Source: Anaerococcus hydrogenalis DSM 7454 (GTDB lineage Bacteria > Bacillota > Clostridia > Tissierellales > Peptoniphilaceae). From it: a stretch of 64,000 nt of DNA. The notes below the pieces were generated by a model, which was given only the letters and a program-made list of their open reading frames with translations, was not told where the DNA came from and ran no database searches. The stretch lies in assembly GCF_000173355.1 (NCBI RefSeq), contig NZ_ABXA01000043.1, forward strand, positions 53,501 through 117,500. The letters are read 5' to 3'. The first letter of the stretch is position 1. Each line of letters begins with the position of its first letter. The translations under genes were made by a program, and so were the position numbers. Shown piece after piece: positions 41,240 through 49,937 of the stretch.

Positions 41240-41867
41240 TAGGAGATTTTTTATTTTTGGATGATGATTTGTGTTTATTTTGTAAGGAGGAAGTTAAGGA
41301 AAATTTTTCCTTATGCCATTCATGTTTGAATAAATTAGATTATGTTGATAATGAATTTGAAATTTTAGGTCATAGGGCAAGGGTTTTATATTTTTATAAT
41401 CCTTTTATGGCAAGTCTTATTGGGGATTATAAGTTTAATAGGAACACTTCTATTTATAAAGTTTTTGGTCAAATGGTTTTTTCTTATATTAAGGAAAAAT
41501 CTATGGATAATTTTGATTATATTCTAACAACCCCATCATCAAAATCTGTAGTTAATAATAGGGGTTTTGACCATGTTAGGCTTATTTGCGATTTTTTTAT
41601 AAAAAATACCCATATGACCTATCTTAAAAATTTTAAAAAATTAAAAATACCAAGGCCCAACACCAATTATCAAGGGAGGAAAGGGCAAAAAATTTGAGAA
41701 ATTCTTTTGTTTTCCAAGGTGATTTGACTGGGAAAAATATTTTGATTTTTGATGATATTATTACAAGTTCAAACACTGTAAAGGAAATTATAAGAACTAT
41801 TGAAAAGGCAAATCCAAAAAATATTGAAATTTTAGCCCTTGCTTCAAGTCATAGGGTAAAAAAATAA
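41236..41867 (+). CDS. comF: ComF-family phosphoribosyltransferase-like protein, frameshifted
   Basis: Competence-associated protein with a zinc ribbon and a PRTase fold. The cysteines CLFCKEEV and CHSCLNKL near residues 14-35 form the zinc finger. A DNA-uptake-associated core YDYILTTPSSKSVVNNRGFDHVRLI-type segment follows, then the PRPP motif ILIFDDIITSSNT. The frame breaks in the A6 run near 41690-41695 after GRKGQ. Adding one A restores NLRNSFVFQGDLTGKN and the PRPP loop, ending at 41865-41867 with 210 residues in total. It closes the recD2-comF transcription unit. Confidence 0.88.
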
Positions 41868-42104
41868 GGTGCGATTGCACCTTATAGAACGTAGACAAAC
41901 CCTCAAGCACGAATATCTGACTTCAAAAATTGTTGATTTCTAAATTTGAAATTCTAAAATCGCAAACTCGCTAAAGCTCGAACAGTGCGATTTTTGACGA
42001 ATTTTCAAATTTGAAATCAAATCAATTTTTTTCGTATGATATTCTTAGCATGAGGGTTTATATACTTTGTCAACAGTTTGTAAGGTGCATATGCACCTTA
42101 TTTT
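41866..42104. repeat. Large palindromic element, copy C, between convergent comF and scfB
   Basis: Outer hairpins AAGGTGC/GCACCTT occur at both ends (41866-41883, and a perfect 20-base palindrome 42081-42100 followed by T5). Inside, GTAGACAAACCCTCAAGCAC pairs with the right arm that contains GCATGAGGGTTT and TTTGTCAAC. TTGATTTCTAAATTTGAAAT pairs with TTTCAAATTTGAAATCAA. The tip is AAATCGCA/TGCGATTT around AACTCGCTAAAGCTC. Homologous to copy A. It separates two convergent genes and so can act as a bidirectional terminator. Confidence 0.75.
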
Positions 42105-43489
42105 TATGCTTCTTCTTTTTCGCTTTCTTTTAAAAATTCATGAATTTTTACAGCTAGAGCCATCTCTATTCTTTTTTTGAAGACCTTACATCCGTAATCG
42201 TAAATTTTATTTATATCTCCACCAGCATTGTAATTATTTGCTGCACATCCTCCTGAGCAATACATTTGTGCCCAGCAATCTTTACATTTTTCTTGGCTAT
42301 ATAAATTATTTTTTTTGAAATTTTTAATTATTTCAGGTTTTTTGATTCCCTCAAAAACATTTCCTATTTTGAAATCATCATTTCCAACAAATTGATGGCA
42401 AGGATATAAATCTCCTGTTGGAGTTACTGCCATATATTCTGATCCTGATCCACAACCTGAAATTCTTTTGTAAACACAAGGACCATTGTTTAAATCTATC
42501 ATATAATGGTAAAAAATAAATTTATCATCCTTGTCAATTGCATCAATCATCATATCTGCTAGTTTTTCATATTCTTGGTAAATCCTATCAAGATGTTCTT
42601 CTTTTAGGGCGTAATCTTCTTCATTATTCCCAACAACTGGCTCAAGAGATGTTCTTTTAAAGCCTAAATCTAAATATGTTTTTATATCTTCAGTAAAGTC
42701 TAAGTTATTGGCTGTAAAGGTTCCTCTCATATAATATTCTTTGTCGCCACGAGCCTTTACTAACTTTTGGAATTTTGGAACAATCTTATCAAATGATCCT
42801 CTTCCATCATGAGTTTTCCTAAATTCATCGTGTTTTTCTTTTCTTCCATCAAGAGAAAGAACAACATTTTTCATATTTTCATTTAAATATTCTATTTTTT
42901 CATCATCTAATAGCATGCCGTTTGTTGTAAGGGTGAAATTAAAATGTTTGTTAAATTCTTCTTCCTTGCTTCTTGCATAGTCAACGGTATTTTTTACCAA
43001 GTCCCAATTTAAAAGTGGTTCTCCACCAAAAAAGTCAATATCCAAATTATAGTGAGATCCGGAATTTTCTAAAAGAAAATCAATGGATTTTTTGGCAACC
43101 TCATCTGTCATGATGGCTTCTGGTCCATGATATCTTCCTTCTTTTGCAAAACAATATTCGCAAGAAAGATTACAAGTATGGCTTACATTTAAGCACATTG
43201 CCTTCAAGTAAGTTTTTCTTTTGTCCATATCGATTGTTAAATCCTTAAAATCATCTTCTGAAAATAGGACTTTTTCATCAACCAAATCTCTTACTTCATT
43301 ATAAGCTTCATCAAATTGTTCTTGATTTATATTATGTAAATTTTTAATTTCATTTTCTATGTACGCTTTATCTTTGTTTTTATTTAATAGGCTTATAATA
43401 TGATAAGAAATTTCATCAACTAGGTGAACAGATCCGGAATATACATCCAAAACAATATTATAACCCTTTGCCTTATATTGGTGTATCAT
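42104..43489 (-). CDS. scfB: SCIFF (ranthipeptide) radical SAM maturase
   Basis: Radical SAM-SPASM enzyme that installs sulfur-to-carbon thioether links in the SCIFF peptide. The 461 residues have an N-terminal precursor-binding (RRE-like) region to about residue 90, then C106xxxC110xxC113 in CNLSCEYCFAKEGRYHGP, the FFGGEPLLNW motif, and a C-terminal SPASM region rich in cysteine (CHQFVGNDDFKIGNVFEG, CKDCWAQMYCSGGCAANNYN, CKVF) for auxiliary Fe-S clusters. It starts 66 bases downstream of the precursor gene behind AAGGAG. Family membership and neighbour agree, so the call is firm. Confidence 0.95.
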   Translation of the reverse strand: MIHQYKAKGYNIVLDVYSGSVHLVDEISYHIISLLNKNKDKAYIENEIKNLHNINQEQFDEAYNEVRDLVDEKVLFSEDDFKDLTIDMDKRKTYLKAMCLNVSHTCNLSCEYCFAKEGRYHGPEAIMTDEVAKKSIDFLLENSGSHYNLDIDFFGGEPLLNWDLVKNTVDYARSKEEEFNKHFNFTLTTNGMLLDDEKIEYLNENMKNVVLSLDGRKEKHDEFRKTHDGRGSFDKIVPKFQKLVKARGDKEYYMRGTFTANNLDFTEDIKTYLDLGFKRTSLEPVVGNNEEDYALKEEHLDRIYQEYEKLADMMIDAIDKDDKFIFYHYMIDLNNGPCVYKRISGCGSGSEYMAVTPTGDLYPCHQFVGNDDFKIGNVFEGIKKPEIIKNFKKNNLYSQEKCKDCWAQMYCSGGCAANNYNAGGDINKIYDYGCKVFKKRIEMALAVKIHEFLKESEKEEA

Positions 43490-43530
43490 TTTTTCTCCTT
43501 AATTTATAGTAAAATAGTATAGATTTATTC

Positions 43531-43560
43531 AATAAAAAAAATAAGGGCTTGCCCTTATTT
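43531..43560 (-). terminator. Terminator/attenuator between the SCIFF precursor and its maturase
   Basis: On the minus strand AAATAAGGGC, a two-base loop and GCCCTTATTT are followed by eight T (43531-43538 as A on the plus strand). It lies between the precursor stop and the maturase start, so it would make the small peptide mRNA more abundant than the enzyme mRNA. Confidence 0.8.
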
Positions 43561-43704
43561 ATTTTTTGTGTTAACACATTCTTGGTTAGCAACTCCACAA
43601 GATGTTTTGCAAGCTGATTGGCAAGATGTTTGACATTCACCACAGCCACCGTCTTTTTTACTTTTGTGAAGATTTCTTGTATTTAAAGTAATAATTCTTT
43701 TCAT
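43555..43704 (-). CDS. scfA: SCIFF ranthipeptide precursor (six cysteines in forty-five)
   Basis: A 49-residue ribosomal peptide precursor. The leader begins MKRIITLNTRNLHKSKK, close to the conserved SCIFF leader. The core reads CGECQTSCQSACKTSC, then six residues and a last cysteine, six in total with the family's spacing. The adjacent radical SAM enzyme would link cysteine sulfurs to backbone carbons. AAGGAG precedes the ATG. SCIFF peptides occur throughout Clostridia and relatives and have been tied to signalling, but the mature product here is unknown. Confidence 0.95.
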   Translation of the reverse strand: MKRIITLNTRNLHKSKKDGGCGECQTSCQSACKTSCGVANQECVNTKNK

Positions 43705-43732
43705 ATGTATCTCCTTTGTTTTTTATAAATTA

Positions 43733-43761
43733 ATCTTAACAAAAGAGCTTATTTTTGTCAA
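43733..43761 (-). promoter_or_regulatory. Promoter of scfA-scfB
   Basis: On the minus strand TTGACA (43756-43761), a 17-base spacer and TAAGAT (43733-43738). The -35 overlaps the stop codon region of the upstream decarboxylase gene. Confidence 0.6.
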
Positions 43762-45097
43762 TCTATAATAGGAATTTCAAAATCATCAATTGATAAGTCA
43801 ACTCCCATCATATCAAGGTATTTAATTTGGTCAATTATATCTTTATTTATAATTTCTCCTGGAAGAATAAGGGGAATTCCTGGTGGATAGGCATATATAT
43901 AAGAGCCTGAAACTTTATTTTGAGCCTTATCTAAGGATATTTTTGAAATTTTTTTATTAAGGGCCTCCTTAAGAGAATATTTTTTCTCAGAATCTAAGAA
44001 ATAAAATTTAAAATTTGATTTTTTATATTCTAAATTTGAGTCAATTTTTATTAGGGCAAATTTTAACCTTTCAAAACCTTTCTTGGTGTCAAAAATACTA
44101 GAAATTAAAATCACATAGGAGGAGTTTGCCATTTCAATTTCAATTTTTTCCTTATATAATAAATCAGCCAAGTCATTGCCATTGATATTTGTATTTTTAC
44201 AAGATATTACAATTTTTGATAGGTCTTTTTTATCTGAATTTATAAACTTAAGGTGTTTTAACCTAATCTTGTAAAGATCATTTAAATTATCAAGCAAATT
44301 ATCCCAAAGTCTAAAAAAAATTGGGAAATTTTCTATCATATCATCAATTGACTCACTTATAAGATAAGATGGTGATGATGTTTGAAAAATTGCCATATTT
44401 CTTCTTAATTCTTTGATATCAATGTTTTTATTTTTAACTATAATTCCACTTGCAGGTGTTAGGGCAGATAAATTTTTGTGAAAGGATGTTATGGCAAGGT
44501 CATAGGTAAAATTTTTCTCATATTCAGATAAGATAGTATGAGACCCATGGGCCATATCCACAAGTAAGTAAATATTTTTATTTTCTATAATTTTTTTTAT
44601 TTTTCTCAAATATACCATATAACCTTCGTAGGAAGGAGAGGTGATAAAAACTAAGGAATAAGAATTTTTATTTATTTTTCTTCTAAATCCTTATAGTCAA
44701 TGTCGTAGGCCATATCATTTTCATCAGTTTTTACCCCTATAAAATCAAAATCTAAGTCAAAAACTTCTATTGCATTAAAAACAGCCTTATGAGAATTTCT
44801 TTGGACTAAGATTTTTTTATTGTCTTTTGTTAAGCTCCTAAGAGAGGATAAGATTCCACAAGTTGACCCATTTGTAGAAATAATAAAGTCATAAGCTTTA
44901 TATATTTTTTTTAATTTATTTTCCATATCCTTAAAAATAGTCTTGGGATCATTTAAGTTATCAAAATTTCTAATTTCTGTAATATCTCTTTGGTAGGATA
45001 GTTTTTTATTTAAAATATTATTATTTCTTTTATGACCTGGCATATGAAAGGGATAATAATCATCTTTTATATACTTATCTAGTTTTTCATTTAACAT
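43758..45097 (-). CDS. PLP-dependent Orn/Lys/Arg decarboxylase family protein, frameshifted
   Basis: Fold-type I decarboxylase of basic amino acids, a step toward polyamines. The N-terminal part has YYPFHMPGHKRN, the group III signature, and the STNGSTCGILSSL cofactor region. After a break, DMAHGSHTI and the PLP-lysine motif SFHKNLSALTPASG follow, with the C-terminal PPGIPLILPGE. The two parts lie in different frames; adding one A in the A run near 44670-44676 gives EEKINKNSYSLVFITSPSYEG, and 446 residues in total. This is somewhat shorter than most members (about 480). The substrate cannot be decided. Confidence 0.88.
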
Positions 45098-45159
45098 GTT
45101 TTTTCCTTTCTTTTTCTTAAATATTATACTATAATATTTTTTAGTAAAAGAAACTTTAC

Positions 45160-45203
45160 AAATAAGACATCTTATTTACATAATTTAGGATATAATGTAT
45201 AAT
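45160..45203 (+). promoter_or_regulatory. Promoter and overlapping inverted repeat upstream of the LTA synthase-like gene
   Basis: TTTACA (45175-45180), a 17-base spacer and TATAAT (45198-45203). The inverted repeat AAATAAG-ACAT-CTTATTT (45160-45177) overlaps the -35, a typical operator position. A minus-strand -10 TATAAT for the decarboxylase lies in the same gap. Confidence 0.5.
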
Positions 45204-45275
45204 TGTATCGTAAAAGTTTACAATAATTTAATATTAGATAAATAAGAATTTAATAAAAGAAAAGAGGGGATTAAA

Positions 45276-47831
45276 ATAAAAAAGGACAGAAAACTAAAAA
45301 TATCTTCTTTTGTAGTATCTTTGATAGTCATGCTTTTCTTACAAAGCTTTATAGAAGATTTTTCCTTCAAAGTTTATACAAATGAAAATATTGAAATAAG
45401 TCAATCTGAATCTGGTAGCCAGTATTCAGATAATTTTAAAATTAATTCGATTTATCAAGGAGACAAGTTACTAGATCTTAATAAAGTAGAGATGAAGGGT
45501 TGGAAAAAATCAAATACAAAAACTGGTTATCCAATTCAAACAAATGGTTATAGTAAAGATAATAAATTAAGTTTTAAACCGAGCCCTAGCTTGATGTTTA
45601 ATAAACTTACAGTAAATTTCGAAACTGGCCCAGAGTATGCAACAGCAGTAATGTCTTATTTAAAAGATCACACTATGACTATGTATGCAAACTCAACAGA
45701 TAATAGGTCCTATGTAGATATTAATTACACAGACTTCTTATCAATAGTAGGACAAAGTTTGATTTTTATTGGATCAATAATCTTATTTAGCTTCTTTATT
45801 TATAATATTCTAAAAAGAATCAAGGATTTAGAAAATAATAAAATTTTATACATAATAAAAGATTACAGTTTAAATTTTATTGTTTTTGCAATCTCTTTAT
45901 TTGGAATGTTAAAAATTAAAAATCACATTACTGATGAAGTTTACACAAGTGTTTTTAATGCACCATATACTTACAAGGATATTATAATATTTGTATCTAT
46001 GGTATTTTTGGCATCTCTTGGAATTAAAAGCATTTACAAGAAATATCCAGAAAATAAAAAAATTAATATTACAAACTGGGTTTTATTTATCCTAAACCCA
46101 TTTTTATCATTCTATATACTAGAATCAGCATACAATCCAAATTTTTCATCAATGGAATTGATTTATGTACTAATAAATGCCTTGATATTGTTTTTAATTC
46201 AAGTGTTAATTTATATAGTAATTAGGAAAAAAAGACTATCAATGATTTTTATACTCCTAATTTCCATTGCATTTGGTATTGCTAATGATGCCTTATATAT
46301 ATTGAGAGATTCTCCACTTATTCCGGCATTTTTGGGATCCTTGGGAGTGGCTGCTGATGTAGCAAAAGATACAGTAATCCAACTTAGTGGTCATTCATTA
46401 ATGGCATTTTCATTAGCAAGCTTGTGGATGTTTGTAATTTCTTCAATAAACGAAGGAAAAATAAAAATTTCTAAAAAATCTTACGTAAAACAATTAGTAG
46501 GATACGCTAGTATGTTTGCCATAATTACCGTAGTAAGTGTAAATTACTTTATAAAACAAAATGGAGTTGGGGTAAACTTATGGAGACCATCAAGAACCTA
46601 TTATGTTGAAGGTTCGCCTTATAGTTTCTATAGAATTTTTGCAAATCAAATACTTACAGCACCAAAAGGCTATGATGAAAAAGAAGTTGAAAATACTTTG
46701 GAAGAATATTACAACAAGGACATAGGTACAAAAGATACTAAAAAGCCAAATATTGTAATAATTCAATCAGAAGCCCTAGCAGATTATTATGGAAAGGGAA
46801 ATCTAAAACTAAGTGAAAATCCAATAGCCTTCCAAAGATCTCTAGATGAAAATGCAATTCAGGGTAATGCTTATGTTTCAGTTTTGGGCGGAGGAACTGT
46901 AAATTCAGAATACGAGACTTTAACATCAGTTCCATTAACATTTTTCCCACTAGGAGCATATCCATTCCAACAATATGTAAAAAATGGACACACATCAGTA
47001 GCAAGAGTTTTAGAAGACCAAGGATATCAAACATTTATAACCCATCCAAACAAACCAACAAACTATTCAAGACAAGAAGTTTGGCCAAATCTTGGATTTA
47101 AAAATGTAGCATTTTTGGGTGATTATGATAATAGCCCTGAAAGTTTTGAACCAACAAATGGTTTTATGAAAGATTCAGTAGCTTTTGATAAAATTAAAGA
47201 ACAATTTGAAAATAAACAATCTGACAAGCCACTTTTTGCATATCTTGTTACCATGCAAAACCATGGTGGTTATACTTCAAATGTTCCTGGAGATATAAAA
47301 GTATTAAATGAAACTAATGGAGATGACCAAGGGGCAAGCCATTATGTAAATTTACTAAAAAAATCTGATGAAGATTTAAAAAATCTTGTTGAATATTTTA
47401 AATCATATAAAGAGCCAACAATTATAGCAATATTTGGTGATCATCAACCACAAAACTATGATGTATTCATGAAACTAATTAAGTCAGGTGGCAATTATAC
47501 AAATAAAGATGTATTCTATACACCACTTACTATTTGGGCAAATTATGATATTGATGAAGAAAAAGATGTAAATATATCTGTAAATCAGTTGACCCCTTAC
47601 TTATTAGAAAAAGCTGGAGGAATTAAATTGTCAGCATATCAAAAATATATGCTAGACATGCACAAAGATTATCCAATAATTTCTACTAAGCAAATATATA
47701 ATAATAAGGGTGAAGAAGTAAGTAAAGACGAAGAATTTCAAAAAAGAAATAATAAGTTAAATTCTTTAATTTATTATGAAATGAAGCAAGATACAAAATC
47801 AGATAAATATTTTAATAAGGCTTCAAAATAA
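45276..47831 (+). CDS. LTA synthase-like membrane sulfatase-fold protein, unusual start
   Basis: Membrane enzyme with an extracellular alkaline-phosphatase/sulfatase domain, like lipoteichoic acid synthases that transfer glycerol phosphate. An N-terminal helix, a short extracellular stretch, further helices (about codons 150-400), then the catalytic domain with NIVIIQSEALADYYG, the likely nucleophile threonine in GGGTVNSEYETLTS, and IAIFGDHQP. The first standard start in frame is TTG at 45321, but this cuts the first helix. A well-placed AGAGGGG (45263-45269) points to 45276, where the codon is ATA. From there the protein starts with KKDRKLKISSFVVSL. Either ATA is used or the base is a sequence error. 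Confidence 0.8.
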   Translation: MKKDRKLKISSFVVSLIVMLFLQSFIEDFSFKVYTNENIEISQSESGSQYSDNFKINSIYQGDKLLDLNKVEMKGWKKSNTKTGYPIQTNGYSKDNKLSFKPSPSLMFNKLTVNFETGPEYATAVMSYLKDHTMTMYANSTDNRSYVDINYTDFLSIVGQSLIFIGSIILFSFFIYNILKRIKDLENNKILYIIKDYSLNFIVFAISLFGMLKIKNHITDEVYTSVFNAPYTYKDIIIFVSMVFLASLGIKSIYKKYPENKKINITNWVLFILNPFLSFYILESAYNPNFSSMELIYVLINALILFLIQVLIYIVIRKKRLSMIFILLISIAFGIANDALYILRDSPLIPAFLGSLGVAADVAKDTVIQLSGHSLMAFSLASLWMFVISSINEGKIKISKKSYVKQLVGYASMFAIITVVSVNYFIKQNGVGVNLWRPSRTYYVEGSPYSFYRIFANQILTAPKGYDEKEVENTLEEYYNKDIGTKDTKKPNIVIIQSEALADYYGKGNLKLSENPIAFQRSLDENAIQGNAYVSVLGGGTVNSEYETLTSVPLTFFPLGAYPFQQYVKNGHTSVARVLEDQGYQTFITHPNKPTNYSRQEVWPNLGFKNVAFLGDYDNSPESFEPTNGFMKDSVAFDKIKEQFENKQSDKPLFAYLVTMQNHGGYTSNVPGDIKVLNETNGDDQGASHYVNLLKKSDEDLKNLVEYFKSYKEPTIIAIFGDHQPQNYDVFMKLIKSGGNYTNKDVFYTPLTIWANYDIDEEKDVNISVNQLTPYLLEKAGGIKLSAYQKYMLDMHKDYPIISTKQIYNNKGEEVSKDEEFQKRNNKLNSLIYYEMKQDTKSDKYFNKASK

Positions 47832-47837
47832 AATTTT

Positions 47838-47871
47838 CCGAAATCAAGTAAAACTTGGTTTCGGTTTTTTT
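47838..47871 (+). terminator. Terminator after the LTA synthase-like gene
   Basis: CCGAAATCAAGT (47838-47849), AAA loop and ACTTGGTTTCGG, followed by seven T. Confidence 0.92.
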
Positions 47872-47927
47872 AATGTTTAAAATAATATGATATAATAAAT
47901 TAGAAACAATAAAAATAAGGAGAAGAA

Positions 47928-48402
47928 ATGCAAAATCTAATAGAGGTAATTAGATCTAATTTTTCAAATCAAGTAGCTCTAATTATTATTAGTATGCTTC
48001 CTTTGATAGAATTAAAAGGGTCGATTCCAATAGGACTTGCAATGGGATTAAAACCATTTCAAACATATATTTATTCTATAATTGGATCAATAGTTCCTTC
48101 AATATTTATATTGATGTGGATTATGCCGGTATTTGATTATATGAAAAAAAAAGACTCATTAAAAAAAATAGTAGCTTGGGCTGAAAAAAAGGCCAAGAAA
48201 AAAGAAGGAAATATAAAAAAATACGAATATCTAGGCTTATTTTTATTTGTAGCTATACCACTTCCAGGAACAGGGATTTGGATGGGATCACTTATTGCAT
48301 CTATTCTTGGCCTTAAAAAAAATGAAATCTTTTTTAACAATTTCTGTAGGAAATGTTATAGCGGGTATAATTATATATACTTTTTCTAGTTTTTTCTTTT
48401 AA
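47928..48402 (+). CDS. COG2426-type small export membrane protein, frameshifted
   Basis: A 157-residue membrane protein of the family annotated as small multidrug export proteins. The conserved opening is LPLIELKGSIPIGLAMGL with IGSIVPSIFIL, and a second motif VAIPLPGTGIWMGSLIASILGL. Hydrophobic segments suggest four helices. The frame breaks at the T6 run at 48329-48335; removing one T restores TISVGNVIAGIIIYTFSSFFF and a stop at 48400-48402. An extended -10 (TGATATAAT, near 47888-47896) precedes an AAGGAG site. Function and substrate are not established for most members. Confidence 0.8.
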
Positions 48403-48411
48403 GGGGTGTAA

Positions 48412-49317
48412 ATGAATATCAAAAAAAAATTAATTAAGGCAATACTTATAATTTTAATGCTTATAACAGTTGGCTTTGCCTTTATATTTATAAAGGGATT
48501 TATTTCATCGGCAGTTGTCAAGGATGAAAATAAATTTACTGGTGAAGACCTAGGTAAAGGTAACAAGATTGAACAAAAGAATGAAAATGAGTTATTATTT
48601 GTATTCGCAGGGGTTGATTCTACTGGTGAGAAAGTAAATACAAGAACAGATACCCTAATGTTAGTTTTGATGAACAAGGATACAAAAAGTATAGATATTT
48701 TATCAATTCCAAGAGACACAAGAGTTTATGTAGAAGGAAATTTAGATAAAATAAATGCTGCCCATTCTTACGGTGGTATGGATGAAACAATAAAAACAAT
48801 AAGAGATTTTTTATCAATTGATTTAGATTATTACGCAGAAGTTAGTTTTAAAGCTGTAGAAGATGGGGTAGATGCCTTAGGTGGTGTTGAAATAAATGTT
48901 CCAGAACAAATAGCATCAGCCCAAGGTATTAAGCCAGGACTTAATTATTTCGATGGTAAACAAGCTCTTGATTATTGTAGGTTTAGAAAAGGCTATGCCA
49001 ATGCAGATTTAGGAAGAGTAGCTTGTCAACAAGATTTTGTTGTACAATTTATAAAAAATATGACCAAGATAAAAAATATAATAAAAATTCCAGGAGTAGT
49101 ATCAAAAATAAATTCCAATATGGATTCAAATATAAAAATGTCAACAATCTTATCATTTGCATGGGCATTTAGAAATATTGACGATGCAGAAATAAACACA
49201 CAAACTATACCAGGCTATCCTGATATGATTGATGGAATTTCTTATTATATACCAGACAATGAGGCAACAATTGATATAAGAAATAAAATTTTATATAATT
49301 ATTTATTAGAAGAATAA
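48412..49317 (+). CDS. LytR-CpsA-Psr (LCP) family cell wall polymer ligase
   Basis: Membrane-anchored enzyme that transfers teichoic acid or capsule polymers from lipid carriers to peptidoglycan. The 301 residues comprise a single N-terminal helix (residues 8-28), then the LCP core: LFVFAGVDSTG, the arginine-containing NTRTDTLMLVLMN, ILSIPRDTRVYVEG, INAAHSYGGMDETIKTI, and ALDYCRFRKGYANADLGRVACQQ. The D and R residues of these motifs bind the pyrophosphate and Mg. Its neighbour at 45.3 kb, an LTA synthase-like protein, also points to envelope polymers. It lies 9 bases after the export protein. Confidence 0.94.
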   Translation: MNIKKKLIKAILIILMLITVGFAFIFIKGFISSAVVKDENKFTGEDLGKGNKIEQKNENELLFVFAGVDSTGEKVNTRTDTLMLVLMNKDTKSIDILSIPRDTRVYVEGNLDKINAAHSYGGMDETIKTIRDFLSIDLDYYAEVSFKAVEDGVDALGGVEINVPEQIASAQGIKPGLNYFDGKQALDYCRFRKGYANADLGRVACQQDFVVQFIKNMTKIKNIIKIPGVVSKINSNMDSNIKMSTILSFAWAFRNIDDAEINTQTIPGYPDMIDGISYYIPDNEATIDIRNKILYNYLLEE

Positions 49318-49327
49318 AGGAGAGAAT

Positions 49328-49846
49328 ATGGACATCAAGTCAACAATTAGAGTTATCGAAGATTATCCGAAAGAAGGAATTTCATTTAAAGATATAACAA
49401 CCCTTCTAAAAAACAAACAAGCCTACAAAGAAACAATGGATTTAATGGCAGAAAAATTAAAGGGTTTGGATTTTGATTATATTATAGGAATTGAATCAAG
49501 AGGATTTATTTTTGGAGCAGCCCTTGCTGATAGGTTAAATGTTGGATTTATTCCAGTAAGAAAACCAGGAAAACTTCCAGGTCAAATAAAATCTTTATCA
49601 TACGACCTTGAATATGGACAAAGTAAGATAGAAATTCACGAAGATTCCCTAAATAAGGGAGATAAGGTTGTAATAGTAGATGATCTAATAGCAACAGGAG
49701 GATCAGCTAAAGCCTGTGCATCCTTGGTAGAATCCTTGGGTGGAGAAGTTGTATGCTTAGAATTTTTAATTGAACTTACTGATTTAAAAGGTAGAGATGA
49801 ATTAAAAGATTACAATGTTATATCTTTAATAAAATATGATCATTAA
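49328..49846 (+). CDS. apt: Adenine phosphoribosyltransferase
   Basis: Purine salvage enzyme that makes AMP from adenine and PRPP. The 172 residues include IRVIEDYPKEGISFKDITTLL at the start, IIGIESRGFIFGAALADRL, the base-binding RKPGKLPG, and the PRPP loop VVIVDDLIATGGSAKA near residue 117. Length and motifs are typical. It follows the LCP gene by 10 bases behind AAGGAGAG, and is closed by a terminator. Confidence 0.98.
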   Translation: MDIKSTIRVIEDYPKEGISFKDITTLLKNKQAYKETMDLMAEKLKGLDFDYIIGIESRGFIFGAALADRLNVGFIPVRKPGKLPGQIKSLSYDLEYGQSKIEIHEDSLNKGDKVVIVDDLIATGGSAKACASLVESLGGEVVCLEFLIELTDLKGRDELKDYNVISLIKYDH

Positions 49847-49851
49847 AATAG

Positions 49852-49880
49852 TAAACCTCCAGTTATGGAGGTTTATTAAA
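49852..49880 (+). terminator. Terminator after apt
   Basis: TAAACCTCCA (49852-49861), GTTA loop and TGGAGGTTTA (49866-49875). Confidence 0.85.
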
Positions 49881-49900
49881 TAAAAACTTTAAAATATAAT

Positions 49901-49937
49901 TAAGGGGTTAGAAAAATTACTTTCTAACCCCTTAATT
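49901..49937. terminator. Hairpin terminator for the minus-strand glycosyltransferase
   Basis: TAAGGGGTTAGAAA (49901-49914) and TTTCTAACCCCTTA (49921-49934) form a perfect 14-pair stem overlapping the gene's stop codon. A-rich sequence on its left gives the T tail on the minus strand. Confidence 0.85.
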
